Source: Caldicellulosiruptor hydrothermalis 108
GTDB taxonomy: Bacteria > Bacillota > Thermoanaerobacteria > Caldicellulosiruptorales > Caldicellulosiruptoraceae
Assembly (NCBI RefSeq): GCF_000166355.1
Contig: NC_014652.1
Coordinates: 998,501-1,062,500, forward strand
DNA length: 64,000 bases
Direction of reading: 5' to 3'
Position numbers and translations under genes: made by a program. The notes under the pieces are model-generated. The model had not been told where the DNA came from. It saw nothing but the letters and a program-made list of their open reading frames with translations, and did not search any database. Position 1 is the first letter of the stretch, and each line of letters begins with the position of its first letter. Shown one piece after another: positions 44,687-54,787 of the stretch.

Positions 44687-45229
44687 ATGGCACCAAGACT
44701 CAAAGAAAAGTATTTTCAGGAAGTTGTTCCTGCTATGATGCAAAAGTTTGGATACAAAAATGTTATGCAAGTGCCAAGACTTGCAAAGATTGTTGTAAAT
44801 ATTGGTATTGGAGAAGCTAAGGATAATCCAAAGGCTTTGGAAGCAGCAGTAAATGATTTGATGGCAATTACTGGACAAAAACCAGTGGTCACACGTGCTA
44901 AAAAATCCATAGCAAACTTCAAACTCAGAAAAGGTATGCCTATAGGCTGCATGGTAACGTTAAGAGGCGATAGAATGTATGAGTTTTTGGATAAGATGAT
45001 AAATCTTGCTCTTCCAAGAGTGAGAGACTTCAGGGGTGTATCAGATAAGTCTTTCGATGGTCGAGGAAATTATTCAATAGGATTTAAAGAACAGCTTGTT
45101 TTTCCTGAGATTGATTATGACAAGGTAGACAAGATAAGAGGACTTGAAGTTACTATTGTAACCTCAGCAAAGACTGACGAAGAAGCTAAAGAGCTTTTAA
45201 GACTTTTAGGGATGCCGTTTGCAAGCTAA
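44687..45229 (+). CDS. rplE: 50S ribosomal protein L5
   Basis: A 180-residue L5 that binds 5S rRNA and contacts P-site tRNA ([55 protein letters not shown]). ATG 44687 lies 10 nt after GGAGG; an in-frame TTG at 44681 is less likely. Confidence 0.97.
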   Translation: MAPRLKEKYFQEVVPAMMQKFGYKNVMQVPRLAKIVVNIGIGEAKDNPKALEAAVNDLMAITGQKPVVTRAKKSIANFKLRKGMPIGCMVTLRGDRMYEFLDKMINLALPRVRDFRGVSDKSFDGRGNYSIGFKEQLVFPEIDYDKVDKIRGLEVTIVTSAKTDEEAKELLRLLGMPFAS

Positions 45230-45255
45230 GAAATGAAAGAGGAGGTATTACTTAG

Positions 45256-45441
45256 ATGGCAAGGAAAGCTCTTATTATAAAACAACAAAGACCTCAAAAG
45301 TTCTCCACAAGGTATTACAATAGATGCAAGATATGCGGAAGGCCCAGAGCATATTTGAGAAAGTTTGGTGTTTGCAGACTGTGCTTTAGAAAGCTTGCTC
45401 ACAATGGAGAGATACCGGGTGTTAAGAAAGCGAGCTGGTAA
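45256..45441 (+). CDS. rpsN: 30S ribosomal protein S14, zinc-binding type Z
   Basis: The short 61-residue form with four Cys, [20 protein letters not shown], holding zinc, as opposed to the longer zinc-free S14. SD AGAGGAGGT. Confidence 0.97.
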   Translation: MARKALIIKQQRPQKFSTRYYNRCKICGRPRAYLRKFGVCRLCFRKLAHNGEIPGVKKASW

Positions 45442-45468
45442 TTTTTTAATTCGGAAGGAGGTAATAAG

Positions 45469-45867
45469 ATGTACGTTATAGACCCGATTGCAGATATGCT
45501 CACACGTATTAGAAATGCAAACAATGCTCGCCATGAAGTTGTAGACATTCCAGCATCCAAAATGAAGAAAGCAATTGCCCAAATTTTGTTAGAAGAAGGG
45601 TTTATAAAAGATTATGAGATAATTGATGATGGTAAGAATGGGATTATCAGGATTAGATTGAAATATGGTCCTAATAAAGAAAGAGCAATAACAGGGCTCA
45701 AGAGAATATCAAAGCCAGGAAGAAGAGTTTATGCTAGCAAAGATGAGCTTCCAAGAGTGTTAGGCGGACTTGGTATTGCTATCATTTCTACATCAAAAGG
45801 AATAATGACAGATAAAAAGGCAAGGAAAGAGGGAGTTGGCGGAGAGGTTCTCTGCTACGTGTGGTAA
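45469..45867 (+). CDS. rpsH: 30S ribosomal protein S8
   Basis: A 132-residue S8 ([57 protein letters not shown] C-terminus). SD GGAAGGAGGT. Confidence 0.97.
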   Translation: MYVIDPIADMLTRIRNANNARHEVVDIPASKMKKAIAQILLEEGFIKDYEIIDDGKNGIIRIRLKYGPNKERAITGLKRISKPGRRVYASKDELPRVLGGLGIAIISTSKGIMTDKKARKEGVGGEVLCYVW

Positions 45868-45897
45868 CAACACTTTATTTTTGTTGGAGGTGAAATG

Positions 45898-46446
45898 ATG
45901 TCAAGAATAGGCAGAAAACCTATTGATATACCCAGCGGTGTTGATGTCAAGATAGATGGGAATGTCATCACAGTAAAAGGGCCAAAAGGGACACTTACAA
46001 GAAAGATACATCCTGAAATGATTGTTAAGATAGAAAACAACCAGATAATTGTTCAAAGACCTTCTGATGAGAGGTTCCACAAAGCACTGCATGGCCTTAC
46101 ACGAACACTTATTGCTAACATGGTAGAAGGCGTAACAAAGGGTTATGAAAAAGTATTAGAAGTTGTCGGAATAGGTTACAGAGCTCAAAAACAGGGCAAG
46201 AAACTTATACTCAATGTTGGATATTCACACCCTGTTGAAATTGAAGAGCCTGCTGGCATTACTATTGAAGTTCCTGACCAGAACAGAATAATAGTAAAAG
46301 GAATTGACAAACAACAGGTTGGTAACTTTGCTGCAAATATAAGAAAGGTAAGAGAACCAGATCCATATCTTGGAAAAGGTATCAAATATGCTGATGAAGT
46401 CTTGAGACTCAAAGAAGGAAAAGCCGGCAAAGGCGGTAAGAAATAG
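45898..46446 (+). CDS. rplF: 50S ribosomal protein L6
   Basis: A 182-residue L6 of two homologous domains ([21 protein letters not shown]..., [25 protein letters not shown]). GGAGG (45886-45890) is 7 nt before ATG 45898; the tandem ATG at 45895 is closer than usual. Confidence 0.97.
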   Translation: MSRIGRKPIDIPSGVDVKIDGNVITVKGPKGTLTRKIHPEMIVKIENNQIIVQRPSDERFHKALHGLTRTLIANMVEGVTKGYEKVLEVVGIGYRAQKQGKKLILNVGYSHPVEIEEPAGITIEVPDQNRIIVKGIDKQQVGNFAANIRKVREPDPYLGKGIKYADEVLRLKEGKAGKGGKK

Positions 46447-46462
46447 AGGGGAGTGATTTGGC

Positions 46463-46831
46463 TTGTATAAAAAGGTGAATAGAAATGAAAAGAGGCTTAT
46501 AAGACACAAAAGAATTAGAAAAAAGGTTTTTGGCACAAGTGAAAGACCTCGTCTTTGTGTTTACAAGAGCTTGAAATATATTTATGCTCAGATAATTGAC
46601 GATGAAAAAGGTCACACACTTGTTGCTGCATCATCGCTTGAGCCTGAAATCAAGTCAAGACTATCTTCAACAAAATCCATCGAGGCAGCAGAGTATGTAG
46701 GGAAAGTAATAGCTGAAAGGGCAAAAGAAAAGGGAATAACAAAGGTTGTGTTTGATAGAGGCGGTTATCCATATCATGGAAGAGTAAAAGCGCTTGCGGA
46801 AGCTGCAAGGCAAGCCGGTCTTGAGTTTTAA
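46463..46831 (+). CDS. rplR: 50S ribosomal protein L18
   Basis: A 122-residue 5S-rRNA-binding L18 ([52 protein letters not shown]). It starts at TTG 46463 after GGGGAGTGA. Confidence 0.96.
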   Translation: MYKKVNRNEKRLIRHKRIRKKVFGTSERPRLCVYKSLKYIYAQIIDDEKGHTLVAASSLEPEIKSRLSSTKSIEAAEYVGKVIAERAKEKGITKVVFDRGGYPYHGRVKALAEAARQAGLEF

Positions 46832-46851
46832 TTTTAAAGGAGGGATATGGC

Positions 46852-47358
46852 TTGGCGCAAAAGAGAATTGATCCAAAGGGATTAGATTTAAAAGAAAGAG
46901 TTGTAAACATCAACAGAGTTGCAAAGGTTGTAAAGGGAGGAAAGAGATTAAAGTTTTCTGCTATCGTGGTTGTTGGTGATGAAAACGGTCATGTTGGTGC
47001 AGGACATGGAAAAGCTGCGGAAATTCCAGATGCTATCAGAAAAGCTATTGAGGATGCAAAGAAGCATCTAATTGAGGTGCCAATAGTTGGAACCACAATT
47101 CCACACGAAGCAATAGGTGATTTTGGAGCATCAAAGGTTTTGATAAAGCCTGCTCCAGAGGGTACTGGTGTTATTGCAGGCGGGGCTGTGAGAGCTGTAT
47201 GTGAGCTTGCTGGAATAAAAGATATAAGAACAAAGAGCCTTGGTTCTAACAACCCTGCGAACGTTGTTCATGCAACAATTGAGGCATTGAAACAGCTCAG
47301 ACGTCCAGAAGAGGTTGCAAGAATCAGAGGAAAGACATTAGAAGAGATACTCAAGTAA
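46852..47358 (+). CDS. rpsE: 30S ribosomal protein S5
   Basis: A 168-residue S5 ([58 protein letters not shown]). TTG 46852 follows AAAGGAGGG; a nearby ATG is out of frame. Only 21 bp separate it from rplO, so rpmD (L30), usually found here, is missing. Confidence 0.97.
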   Translation: MAQKRIDPKGLDLKERVVNINRVAKVVKGGKRLKFSAIVVVGDENGHVGAGHGKAAEIPDAIRKAIEDAKKHLIEVPIVGTTIPHEAIGDFGASKVLIKPAPEGTGVIAGGAVRAVCELAGIKDIRTKSLGSNNPANVVHATIEALKQLRRPEEVARIRGKTLEEILK

Positions 47359-47379
47359 AAAAGGAGGGAACTTTTTGCT

Positions 47380-47823
47380 ATGAAGCTTTATGAACTTAAA
47401 CCCGCGCCAGGTTCTAAGAAAAGCAGAAAAAGAGTGGGACGAGGCGAAAGCTCTGGTCACGGTAAGACCTCGACAAGAGGTCACAAAGGTCAGTGGGCAC
47501 GTTCTGGCGGTGGTGTTCGACCTGGTTTTGAAGGCGGGCAGATGCCACTTACCAGAAGAATTCCTAAGAGGGGCTTTAAAAATATCAATAAAAAGGTGTA
47601 TACTGAAGTTAATGTAGAAAAGCTTGAGAGGTTTGACAATGACACTGTAATCACACCTGAGCTTCTTTTAAAGGAAAGGGTTATAAGCAAGATAGAAAAA
47701 GACGGCGTAAAGATACTGGGAAGAGGAGAGCTGACAAAGAGGCTGATAGTGAGAGTACAGAAAGTTTCAGAAGGTGCAAAGAAGAAGATAGAAGCTGCTG
47801 GAGGAAAGGTAGAGGTGATTTAA
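47380..47823 (+). CDS. rplO: 50S ribosomal protein L15
   Basis: A 147-residue L15 ([36 protein letters not shown]..., RIPKRGFKN). SD AAAGGAGGG. secY starts 1 bp after its stop. Confidence 0.98.
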   Translation: MKLYELKPAPGSKKSRKRVGRGESSGHGKTSTRGHKGQWARSGGGVRPGFEGGQMPLTRRIPKRGFKNINKKVYTEVNVEKLERFDNDTVITPELLLKERVISKIEKDGVKILGRGELTKRLIVRVQKVSEGAKKKIEAAGGKVEVI

Positions 47824-47824
47824 A

Positions 47825-49132
47825 GTGTTTGAAACTATAAAAAATGCGTGGAGGCTGCCCGACCTTCGAAGAAAGATTCTGTTTACGCTTTTCATGATAC
47901 TTGTTTTTAGACTGGGGGCGTTCATCCCAGTCCCCTATATTGATAGGGATGCTTTGGCAAAGGTTATAAACGACCTTACAATGCTTGGGTTTTTTGATGT
48001 TGTTGCAGGTGGAACATTTAAAAACATGAGTATATTTGCGATGAGCGTAACTCCATACATTAACTCCTCCATCATTATGCAGCTTTTGACAATTGCTATA
48101 CCTGCACTTGAAGAGCTTGCAAAACAGGGTGAAGAAGGAAGAAAGAAACTTGCTGAGTGGACACGATATGGAACTGCTATTTTGGCGTTTATCCAGGCAG
48201 TTGGTATCTATTTTGGCCTTAAGAATGCAACTGGGCTCACTGGCGGTGTTCCTGTTATTACAGCTCAAGGTCAGGGATTTTTGGGTTTTATCACCATAAC
48301 TATTACTCTTACAGCTGGAACTGTATTTTTGATGTGGATTGGTGAACAGATAACAGAAAATGGTATAGGAAATGGTATTTCGCTTTTGATATTTGCAGGT
48401 ATTATTTCAAGAATTCCAAACGGAGTTGTTTCTCTTTGGAACTATGTTGCAAAGCTAAACGAGTTTTCACTCACAAGTATTATTGGTGTGATTCTGTTTA
48501 TAGTAATGGCACTTGCAATTATCGTCTTTATCATAGTTGTCCAAGAAGGTGAAAGAAGAATACCTGTACAGTATGCAAAGAGGGTAGTTGGAAGAAGAGT
48601 TTATGGCGGACAGAGCACACACATTCCTATAAAGGTCAATATTGCAGGTGTTATACCTATAATCTTTGCAATTTCACTGGTTATGCTTCCAACAACAATT
48701 GCTCAGTTTTTCCCAAATTCAGGATTCTATAAGTTTGTAAAAGCATACTTTTCATCAGGTTCGTTCTGGTATACATTCTTCTATGCATTGTTCATAATAG
48801 GGTTTACTTATTTTTACACAGCAATTGTATTCAATCCTGTTGAGATTGCTAACAATTTGAAAAACAATGGAGGGTTCATTCCAGGTATCAGACCTGGCAA
48901 ACCAACTGTAGATTTTATAACAAGAGTGCTTTCAAAAGTTACCTTTGCTGGTGCGCTGTTTTTGGCGTTTATTGCTATTTTGCCAACCTTGGTTGGAATC
49001 ATGTTCAAACACCAGCTTAACATCTATTTTGGTGGAACAAGCTTGCTGATTGTTGTGGGTGTTGCGCTGGAGACAATCAGACAGATGGAAGCTCAGATGC
49101 TGATGCGTCATTACAAAGGGTTTTTAAGCTAA
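47825..49132 (+). CDS. secY: Protein translocase subunit SecY
   Basis: A 435-residue, ten-helix channel of the Sec translocon (LRRKILFTLFMILVFRLGAFIPVP, cytoplasmic loop EGERRIPVQYAKRVVGRRVYGG, NPVEIANNLKNNGGFIPGIRPGKPT). GTG 47825; the SD lies inside rplO. Confidence 0.98.
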   Translation: MFETIKNAWRLPDLRRKILFTLFMILVFRLGAFIPVPYIDRDALAKVINDLTMLGFFDVVAGGTFKNMSIFAMSVTPYINSSIIMQLLTIAIPALEELAKQGEEGRKKLAEWTRYGTAILAFIQAVGIYFGLKNATGLTGGVPVITAQGQGFLGFITITITLTAGTVFLMWIGEQITENGIGNGISLLIFAGIISRIPNGVVSLWNYVAKLNEFSLTSIIGVILFIVMALAIIVFIIVVQEGERRIPVQYAKRVVGRRVYGGQSTHIPIKVNIAGVIPIIFAISLVMLPTTIAQFFPNSGFYKFVKAYFSSGSFWYTFFYALFIIGFTYFYTAIVFNPVEIANNLKNNGGFIPGIRPGKPTVDFITRVLSKVTFAGALFLAFIAILPTLVGIMFKHQLNIYFGGTSLLIVVGVALETIRQMEAQMLMRHYKGFLS

Positions 49133-49170
49133 AAAGAGTAGATTATTGTTAGTGCGGAGGTATAGTAAAC

Positions 49171-49818
49171 ATGAGGCTTATACTTTTAGGTGCACCGGGT
49201 GCTGGGAAGGGCACTCAGGCAGAATATTTGAGCAAAAGATTCTCGATACCTCATATATCAACAGGTGACATTTTGAGAGAGAATGTTAAAAATGAGACAG
49301 AACTTGGGAAAAAGGCAAAAGAATACATGGACAAAGGCCTTTTAGTTCCAGATGAGATAGTAATTGAGATTGTTAAGGACAGACTTTCAAAAGAGGACTG
49401 CAAAAATGGGTTTTTACTTGATGGTTTTCCGCGCACTATAGCCCAGGCAGAAGCACTTGATAAAGTACTTCAAGAGCTTGGTCAGAAGATTGACAAGGTT
49501 TTGAACATTGAAGTTCCAGACGAAAAGATTTTAGAGAGAATGTCTGGGCGAAGGATTTGTAAAAACTGCGGTGCAAGCTTCCATGTCATCTACAGGCCAC
49601 CACAAAAAGAAGGTGTATGTGATGTATGTGGTGGAGAGCTTTATCAAAGAGAAGATGATAAAGAAGAAACTGTCAAAAAGAGACTGGAAGTTTATCATGC
49701 ACAAACACAGCCACTAATTGATTATTACAAAGCAAAGGGCTTACTTGTTGTAGCTTACGGTCAGGAAGAAATAGCCGATACAACAAAAGAGGTTTTAAAA
49801 GCACTTGGCATAGAATAA
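49171..49818 (+). CDS. adk: Adenylate kinase, zinc-lid form
   Basis: A 215-residue adenylate kinase (ATP + AMP to 2 ADP). P-loop [16 protein letters not shown] motif, and a long LID with four Cys (CKNCGASFH...CDVCGG) binding zinc, as in Gram-positive enzymes. Normal place in the operon, 38 bp after secY. Confidence 0.98.
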   Translation: MRLILLGAPGAGKGTQAEYLSKRFSIPHISTGDILRENVKNETELGKKAKEYMDKGLLVPDEIVIEIVKDRLSKEDCKNGFLLDGFPRTIAQAEALDKVLQELGQKIDKVLNIEVPDEKILERMSGRRICKNCGASFHVIYRPPQKEGVCDVCGGELYQREDDKEETVKKRLEVYHAQTQPLIDYYKAKGLLVVAYGQEEIADTTKEVLKALGIE

Positions 49819-49834
49819 GGAGCAAAGACCGAAA

Positions 49835-50578
49835 ATGATTACTATAAAATCAGAAGCTGAGCTTGACTCAATGAGAGCAGCTGGCAGAATTGTTGCTATG
49901 GTTTTAAAAGAATTAGAAAAATTGATACGACCAGGTATCACCACAAAAGAGCTTGATGAATTTGCTGAAGAGTATATAATTAAAAATGGCGGGATACCAT
50001 CATTTAAGGGATTGTATGGGTATCCTGCCTCCATATGTACCTCAGTCAATGACGAGGTAGTTCATGGAATTCCAGGTATGAGAAGGCTGGAAGATGGAGA
50101 TATTATCAGTATAGACGTAGGAGTTTGTGTTGACGGACTTCATGCTGACGCTGCAAGGACCTTTGCTGTTGGAAAGATTTCTGAGACAGCAAGGTTTTTG
50201 ATAAAGGTTACAGAAGAAAGCTTTTTTGAAGGTATTAAAAACGCGGTTGCTGGCAAGAGAGTTGGAGATATATCAAATAGTATACAAAGATATGTTGAAA
50301 GCCGTGGCTTCAGTGTTGTGAGGGATTTGGTGGGGCATGGAATAGGTAGAAAATTTCATGAGTCACCTCAGGTCCCTAACTTTGGCAAGGCTGGAGTTGG
50401 GATAAGGCTTATCAAGAACATGACCTTGGCGGTTGAACCTATGGTAAATGAGGGAAGTTACAAGGTGTACACTGACAAGGACGGTTGGACTGTAAAGACG
50501 CTCGATGGTAAGCTCTCTGCTCATTATGAAAATACCATAATCGTAACTGAGAGCTTGCCAGAGATAATTACATTATGA
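49835..50578 (+). CDS. map: Methionine aminopeptidase, type I
   Basis: A 247-residue type Ia MetAP that removes N-terminal Met. Metal ligands are in DVGVCVDGLHADAART, GHGIGRKFHESPQVPNFG and the C-terminal MVNEGS/HYENT segments. ATG 49835 is 16 bp after the adk stop. Confidence 0.97.
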   Translation: MITIKSEAELDSMRAAGRIVAMVLKELEKLIRPGITTKELDEFAEEYIIKNGGIPSFKGLYGYPASICTSVNDEVVHGIPGMRRLEDGDIISIDVGVCVDGLHADAARTFAVGKISETARFLIKVTEESFFEGIKNAVAGKRVGDISNSIQRYVESRGFSVVRDLVGHGIGRKFHESPQVPNFGKAGVGIRLIKNMTLAVEPMVNEGSYKVYTDKDGWTVKTLDGKLSAHYENTIIVTESLPEIITL

Positions 50579-50591
50579 GGTGTTAATAAAG

Positions 50592-50861
50592 ATGGGTCTT
50601 CAAATAGGGCAGATTGTTCTGTCCAAAATGGGAAGAGATAAAAATAGGTTCTTTGTAATTTTTGATATAACCGACGACGGGTATGTTTACCTTGTTGACG
50701 GGAAACTGCGAAAAATCAAAAAGCCCAAGAAGAAAAAGATAAAACACATAGCACCCACAAAGTTTGTCTCTGAAGAGATAAAAGAAAAGATACTCAAGAA
50801 AAAGCTTACTGACGCAGAGGTTGCAAAGGTGATAGAGGAATTTGAGAATAGAAAAGAGTAG
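50592..50861 (+). CDS. KOW-domain RNA-binding protein (L14e-like)
   Basis: An 89-residue basic protein beginning with a KOW-type strand (LQIGQIVLSKMGRDKNRFFVIFDI, VDGKLRKIKKPKKKKIKHI), of the L14e/L27e-like family that Firmicutes carry between map and infA. RNA binding is likely; a ribosomal role is unproven. ATG 50592 is 9 nt after GAGGTG; an in-frame GTG at 50580 is part of that SD. Confidence 0.82.
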   Translation: MGLQIGQIVLSKMGRDKNRFFVIFDITDDGYVYLVDGKLRKIKKPKKKKIKHIAPTKFVSEEIKEKILKKKLTDAEVAKVIEEFENRKE

Positions 50862-50875
50862 GGGGTTGATAAGCC

Positions 50876-51094
50876 TTGTCCAAGGAGGATGTAATTGAAT
50901 TAGAAGGGACTGTGGTTGAAGCACTGCCAAACGCAATGTTTCAGGTCCAGCTTGACAATGGGCACAAAGTCCTTGCCCATGTGTCAGGAAAGCTTAGAAT
51001 GAACTTCATCAGAATACTTCCAGGTGATAGAGTGGTTGTTCAGCTATCACCGTATGATTTAACACGAGGTAGGATTGTTTGGAGATCAAAATAA
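50876..51094 (+). CDS. infA: Translation initiation factor IF-1
   Basis: A complete 72-residue OB-fold IF-1 ([40 protein letters not shown]...). TTG 50876 after GGGGGTTGA. Confidence 0.97.
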   Translation: MSKEDVIELEGTVVEALPNAMFQVQLDNGHKVLAHVSGKLRMNFIRILPGDRVVVQLSPYDLTRGRIVWRSK

Positions 51095-51125
51095 ACTCTC
51101 TTTAAAAAAGGAGGAATAAGGTAGA

Positions 51126-51239
51126 ATGAAGGTCAGACCATCTGTGAAACCTATATGTGAAAAGTGCAAGATTATCAGAAGAAAGGGCAAGATAAGAATA
51201 ATCTGCGAAAATCCAAAGCACAAACAAAGACAAGGTTAA
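51126..51239 (+). CDS. rpmJ: 50S ribosomal protein L36
   Basis: A 37-residue L36, ATG 51126 to TAA 51237-51239, with the zinc-binding set CEKC...ICENPKH. SD AAAGGAGGAA. Confidence 0.97.
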   Translation: MKVRPSVKPICEKCKIIRRKGKIRIICENPKHKQRQG

Positions 51240-51262
51240 TTTATTGGAGGTGAATTTTTAGA

Positions 51263-51637
51263 ATGGCACGAATTGCGGGTGTAGATTTACCAAGAGAAAA
51301 GAGAGTTGAGATAGCTCTGACATATATATTCGGGATTGGTCTTTCAAGATCAAAACAGATTTTAAGAGATACTGGCGTTGACCCAAACAAAAGAGTAAAA
51401 GACCTCACTGACGATGAGGTAGCTAAAATCAGAGACTATATAGACAAGAATTTCAAGGTTGAAGGTGAACTGAGAGCTGAAATTGCAAGAAACATAAAGA
51501 GATTAATTGATATAAGATGTTACAGAGGTTTGAGACATTTAAGAGGTCTTCCTGTTCGTGGTCAGAGGACAAGAACAAATGCAAGAACAAGAAAAGGTCC
51601 AAGAAAAACTGTTGGTGTTATGAGAAAGAAATCATAA
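51263..51637 (+). CDS. rpsM: 30S ribosomal protein S13
   Basis: A 124-residue S13 ([54 protein letters not shown]). SD GGAGGTGAA. Confidence 0.98.
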   Translation: MARIAGVDLPREKRVEIALTYIFGIGLSRSKQILRDTGVDPNKRVKDLTDDEVAKIRDYIDKNFKVEGELRAEIARNIKRLIDIRCYRGLRHLRGLPVRGQRTRTNARTRKGPRKTVGVMRKKS

Positions 51638-51656
51638 GAAGGAGGAGTAAATTGAT

Positions 51657-52049
51657 ATGGCAAGACCAGCGAGAAGAACTGTCAGACGTTCAGAAAGAAA
51701 GAATGTTGAAAAAGGTATTGCACACATCCATTCAACATTCAATAATACAATTGTTACAATTACTGACCCATCTGGCAATGCTATTGCATGGGCAAGTGCA
51801 GGAACATGTGGTTTTTCAGGAACTAAAAAGGGCACACCGTTTGCTGCTCAGCTTGCAGCAGAAAAGGCAGCAAAGATGGCAATGGACCATGGTATGAGAA
51901 CTGTTGAAGTGTATGTAAAAGGGCCAGGTGCAGGAAGAGAAGCTGCAATACGTGCTTTGCAAGCAGCAGGGCTTGAGGTAACACTCATAAAAGATGTTAC
52001 TCCAATTCCGCACAACGGTTGCAGACCGCCAAAGAGAAGAAGAGTATAA
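51657..52049 (+). CDS. rpsK: 30S ribosomal protein S11
   Basis: A 130-residue S11 ([46 protein letters not shown]). SD AAGGAGGAG. Confidence 0.98.
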   Translation: MARPARRTVRRSERKNVEKGIAHIHSTFNNTIVTITDPSGNAIAWASAGTCGFSGTKKGTPFAAQLAAEKAAKMAMDHGMRTVEVYVKGPGAGREAAIRALQAAGLEVTLIKDVTPIPHNGCRPPKRRRV

Positions 52050-52072
52050 AATTTTAGAGGAGGTGCTTTGTC

Positions 52073-52699
52073 TTGTCAAAATACATTGGACCGGACTGCA
52101 GACTGTGCAGAAGAGAAGGAATGAAATTATTTTTAAAAGGTGATAGATGTTATACCGAAAAGTGTGCGTTTGCAAGAAGACCATACCCACCAGGTCAGCA
52201 TGGTCAGGAGAGAAAGAAGCTTTCTGAATATGGTATGCAGCTGAGAGAAAAACAGAAAGTAAAAAGAATTTATGGTGTTTTAGAGACCCAATTCAGAAGA
52301 TATTTCGAAATGGCTGAAAAGATGAAGGGTATCGCTGGTGAAAATCTTTTGTCATTACTTGAAAGAAGACTTGACAATGTTGTTTACAGACTTGGATTTG
52401 CTTCCTCACGCGGAGAAGCAAGAGTTTTAGTATCCCATGCTCATTTTAAGGTAAATGGGAGAACTGTGAACATTCCATCTTATCTTGTAAAGGTTGGCGA
52501 TGTAATAGAGGTTGACGAGAGAAGCAAGTCAAAAACAAGGTTTGTTGAGATAAAAGAAAAGTATGCAAAGAAGCCTTCTCCAAAGTGGCTTGAAAAGGAC
52601 GCTGAGAACCTTGTAGGAAAGGTAATAGCTCTTCCAACAAGAGAAGATATTGATATGCCAATTAGAGAGCACCTGATAGTAGAGCTTTACTCTAAGTAA
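52073..52699 (+). CDS. rpsD: 30S ribosomal protein S4, zinc-binding form
   Basis: A 208-residue S4 with an N-terminal zinc knuckle (CRLCRREG...CYTEKCAF) and a C-terminal S4 RNA-binding domain ([32 protein letters not shown]). TTG 52073, 7 nt after GGAGGTG. Confidence 0.98.
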   Translation: MSKYIGPDCRLCRREGMKLFLKGDRCYTEKCAFARRPYPPGQHGQERKKLSEYGMQLREKQKVKRIYGVLETQFRRYFEMAEKMKGIAGENLLSLLERRLDNVVYRLGFASSRGEARVLVSHAHFKVNGRTVNIPSYLVKVGDVIEVDERSKSKTRFVEIKEKYAKKPSPKWLEKDAENLVGKVIALPTREDIDMPIREHLIVELYSK

Positions 52700-52757
52700 T
52701 AAATGCCCTCGTAAAAAGGTCTGTGTGGTGTATTATTTTTAAGGAGGGTATATCAAG

Positions 52758-53732
52758 TTGATAGAATTTCAAAAACCAACAATAAGGTGTGAAGAGCTGA
52801 GCCCAGACAATAAATATGGGCGATATGTTATTGAGCCTCTGGAAAGAGGTTATGGTATAACAGTTGGTAATGCGCTTAGAAGAACACTTTTGTCGTCACT
52901 ACCTGGTGCAGCAGTCACAGCAGTTAAGATTGATGGGGTTTTACATGAGTTTTCGACAATTCCAGGGGTCTTAGAAGATGTACCAGAGATAATACTCAAT
53001 TTAAAAGGCTTGGCTATCAAGATGTCATCCCCAGGGCCAAAGGTAATGTACATTGAGGCTCAGGGTGAATGTGAAGTAAAAGCAAAAGATATAAAGGCAG
53101 ATGCTGATATAGAGATTTGCAATCCAGACCATCATATTGCCACTCTTAACTCTGACGCAAGACTTTTTATGGAGATAACAGTAAATCAAGGGAAAGGTTA
53201 TGTCCCGGCTGAAAGAAACAAACAGCCAAACCAGCCAATAGGTGTTATCCCTGTTGATTCTATTTATACGCCTGTTGTAAAGGTCAACTACAAGGTTGAA
53301 AATACAAGAGTTGGTCAGGTAACCGACTATGATAAGTTGACTATGGAGATATGGACAAACGGAACTATTCGTCCAGATGAGGCGCTAACCGTTGCCGCAA
53401 AGATTTTAATAGAGCATTTTAACCTGTTTACTGATCTTTCTAATATTCCTACAAAGATTGAGACAGTTGTAAAACAAGAGCCGCCGAAGAGAAATAAACT
53501 TTTAGATATGACCATAGAAGAGCTTGAGCTTTCAGTAAGGTCATACAACTGTCTTAAAAGAGCGGGGATAAACACAGTTGAGGACCTTGTCAACAAGACT
53601 GAAGAAGAGATGATGAAGGTAAGGAACTTGGGCAAAAAGTCCTTAGAAGAGGTCATCCAAAAACTTCACAGTTTAGGACTTAGCCTCAAAAAGAGTGATA
53701 GCACGCCGAAGGAGGAGGAAGAAGAGAAATGA
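52758..53732 (+). CDS. rpoA: DNA-directed RNA polymerase subunit alpha
   Basis: A 324-residue alpha subunit: N-terminal dimerisation domain ([25 protein letters not shown]) and C-terminal domain (about 245-310, [44 protein letters not shown]). TTG 52758 after AAGGAGGG. The stop overlaps the rplQ ATG by 4 bp. Confidence 0.98.
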   Translation: MIEFQKPTIRCEELSPDNKYGRYVIEPLERGYGITVGNALRRTLLSSLPGAAVTAVKIDGVLHEFSTIPGVLEDVPEIILNLKGLAIKMSSPGPKVMYIEAQGECEVKAKDIKADADIEICNPDHHIATLNSDARLFMEITVNQGKGYVPAERNKQPNQPIGVIPVDSIYTPVVKVNYKVENTRVGQVTDYDKLTMEIWTNGTIRPDEALTVAAKILIEHFNLFTDLSNIPTKIETVVKQEPPKRNKLLDMTIEELELSVRSYNCLKRAGINTVEDLVNKTEEEMMKVRNLGKKSLEEVIQKLHSLGLSLKKSDSTPKEEEEEK

Positions 53733-54070
53733 ACAAATTAAGAAAACTCAAACGCGATACAGACCACAGACAGGCCCTTATGAGAAACTTGGCAACATCT
53801 TTGTTCAAGCATGGTAGAATAATGACAACAGAAGCAAAGGCAAAGGATTTGAGAAGAATAGCTGAAAAGCTTATAACCATAGCCAAAAAAGGTGATCTTG
53901 CATCATATAGAAGAGTTTTAGGGTATTTGTATGAAGAAGATGTTGCATATGACTTGTTCCAGAAAATAGCTCCAAGATATCAAGGGAGAAATGGTGGTTA
54001 TACGAGAATAATTAAGGTTGGTCCACGTAAAGGCGACGGTGCTATGATGGTTTATATAGAGCTTGTGTAA
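53729..54070 (+). CDS. rplQ: 50S ribosomal protein L17
   Basis: A 113-residue L17 ([52 protein letters not shown]). Last gene of the superoperon; a terminator follows at once. Confidence 0.98.
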   Translation: MNKLRKLKRDTDHRQALMRNLATSLFKHGRIMTTEAKAKDLRRIAEKLITIAKKGDLASYRRVLGYLYEEDVAYDLFQKIAPRYQGRNGGYTRIIKVGPRKGDGAMMVYIELV

Positions 54071-54108
54071 GGTCAAAGAGGCATTTTCCTCTTTGGCCTT
54101 TTTGCTTT
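54071..54108 (+). terminator. Terminator of the ribosomal superoperon
   Basis: GGTCAAAGAGG (54071-54081) pairs with CCTCTTTGGCC (54088-54098), one G-U pair, then TTTTTGCTTTTT. Confidence 0.9.
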
Positions 54109-54146
54109 TTAAGTTCATATTTTAATTAGCGAACAAAATTTTGCTA

Positions 54147-54175
54147 TTTACAAAATCAAAAGTGTGTGCTAATAT
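54147..54175 (+). promoter_or_regulatory. tRNA promoter
   Basis: TTTACA (54147-54152), 17 bp, TAATAT (54170-54175) with an upstream TG (extended -10), 31 bp before the tRNA-Gln. Confidence 0.7.
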
Positions 54176-54206
54176 TATTAATGCTTTTTGATTGTTGCAA
54201 AAACGC

Positions 54207-54280
54207 TGCGGGATGGTGTAATGGTAGCACAGGTGACTCTGGATCACCTTGTCTAGGTTCGAGTCCTAGTCCCGCAGCCA
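54207..54280 (+). tRNA. tRNA-Gln (anticodon CTG)
   Basis: Acceptor TGCGGGA/TCCCGCA, D arm GTGTAATGGTAGCAC, anticodon arm GGTGA-CTCTGGA-TCACC (anticodon CTG), T arm with GTTCGAGTC, discriminator G and encoded CCA. It reads CAG. Confidence 0.95.
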
Positions 54281-54288
54281 AAAAAAAT

Positions 54289-54364
54289 GGCCCTATCGTC
54301 TAGAGGCCCAGGACACCGCCCTCTCACGGCGGAGACAGGGGTTCGAATCCCCTTAGGGCTACCA
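54289..54364 (+). tRNA. tRNA-Glu (anticodon CTC)
   Basis: Acceptor GGCCCTA/TAGGGCT (one G-U pair), anticodon arm CCGCC-CTCTCAC-GGCGG (anticodon CTC), T loop GTTCGAATC, discriminator A and encoded CCA. It lies 8 bp after tRNA-Gln; reads GAG. Confidence 0.95.
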
Positions 54365-54383
54365 ACTAAATATAAAAGCAATT

Positions 54384-54430
54384 CGTCTGCTCTCAAAATT
54401 TCGAAAACAAAAGAGGGCAGACGATTTTGT
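54384..54430 (+). terminator. Terminator of the tRNA-Gln/tRNA-Glu unit
   Basis: CGTCTGCTCTC (54384-54394) pairs with GAGGGCAGACG (54413-54423), one G-U pair, then ATTTTGTT. Confidence 0.8.
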
Positions 54431-54702
54431 TATGTTTATAAAAAGATAAAAATATAAATTAATACCAGCTATATAAATAAGTTCCTCCTCAAAAGAATGT
54501 ACGGTATCCGGTAGCTATTTTTATTCCTCTTACAACAATGGAAATTAAAAGATTATTAATTGATTGAATTAATTAAGGAAGCATAAAGAAAGCTGTTTCT
54601 CACAAAAAATAGAGAGATAGCTTTTTTTATAGGCACTTCGTGCATTCTTTCGTTGTGGTAAATATTTTTTACACCTATTCGAGATTCTCTTGTTAATTTT
54701 AG
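54431..54702. other. AT-rich non-coding stretch with an orphan terminator-like hairpin
   Basis: No supported gene. AAAGCTGTTTCTC (54589-54601) pairs with GAGAGATAGCTTT (54612-54624) over 13 bp with two wobble pairs, followed by T7: a good intrinsic terminator with no gene in front of it, perhaps left from a lost gene. Confidence 0.55.
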
Positions 54703-54731
54703 TGGAAATAGCTTTATTTTTGTGATATAAT
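54703..54731 (+). promoter_or_regulatory. Promoter of the toxin-antitoxin locus
   Basis: TGGAAA (54703-54708), 17 bp, TATAAT (54726-54731) with TGn before the -10 (extended). Confidence 0.6.
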
Positions 54732-54787
54732 AAAATTACACAAGTAATAATTTACATTATAAATAAGTTATTTGGAGCCAAGAATAG

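Noticed and set aside
54489..54530. Minus-strand frame ending RGIKIATGYRTFF, reminiscent of the C-terminus of ISL3-type transposases
   Set aside because: Only about a dozen residues, preceded by stops and without inverted repeats or more transposase sequence; too short to support an insertion-sequence remnant.
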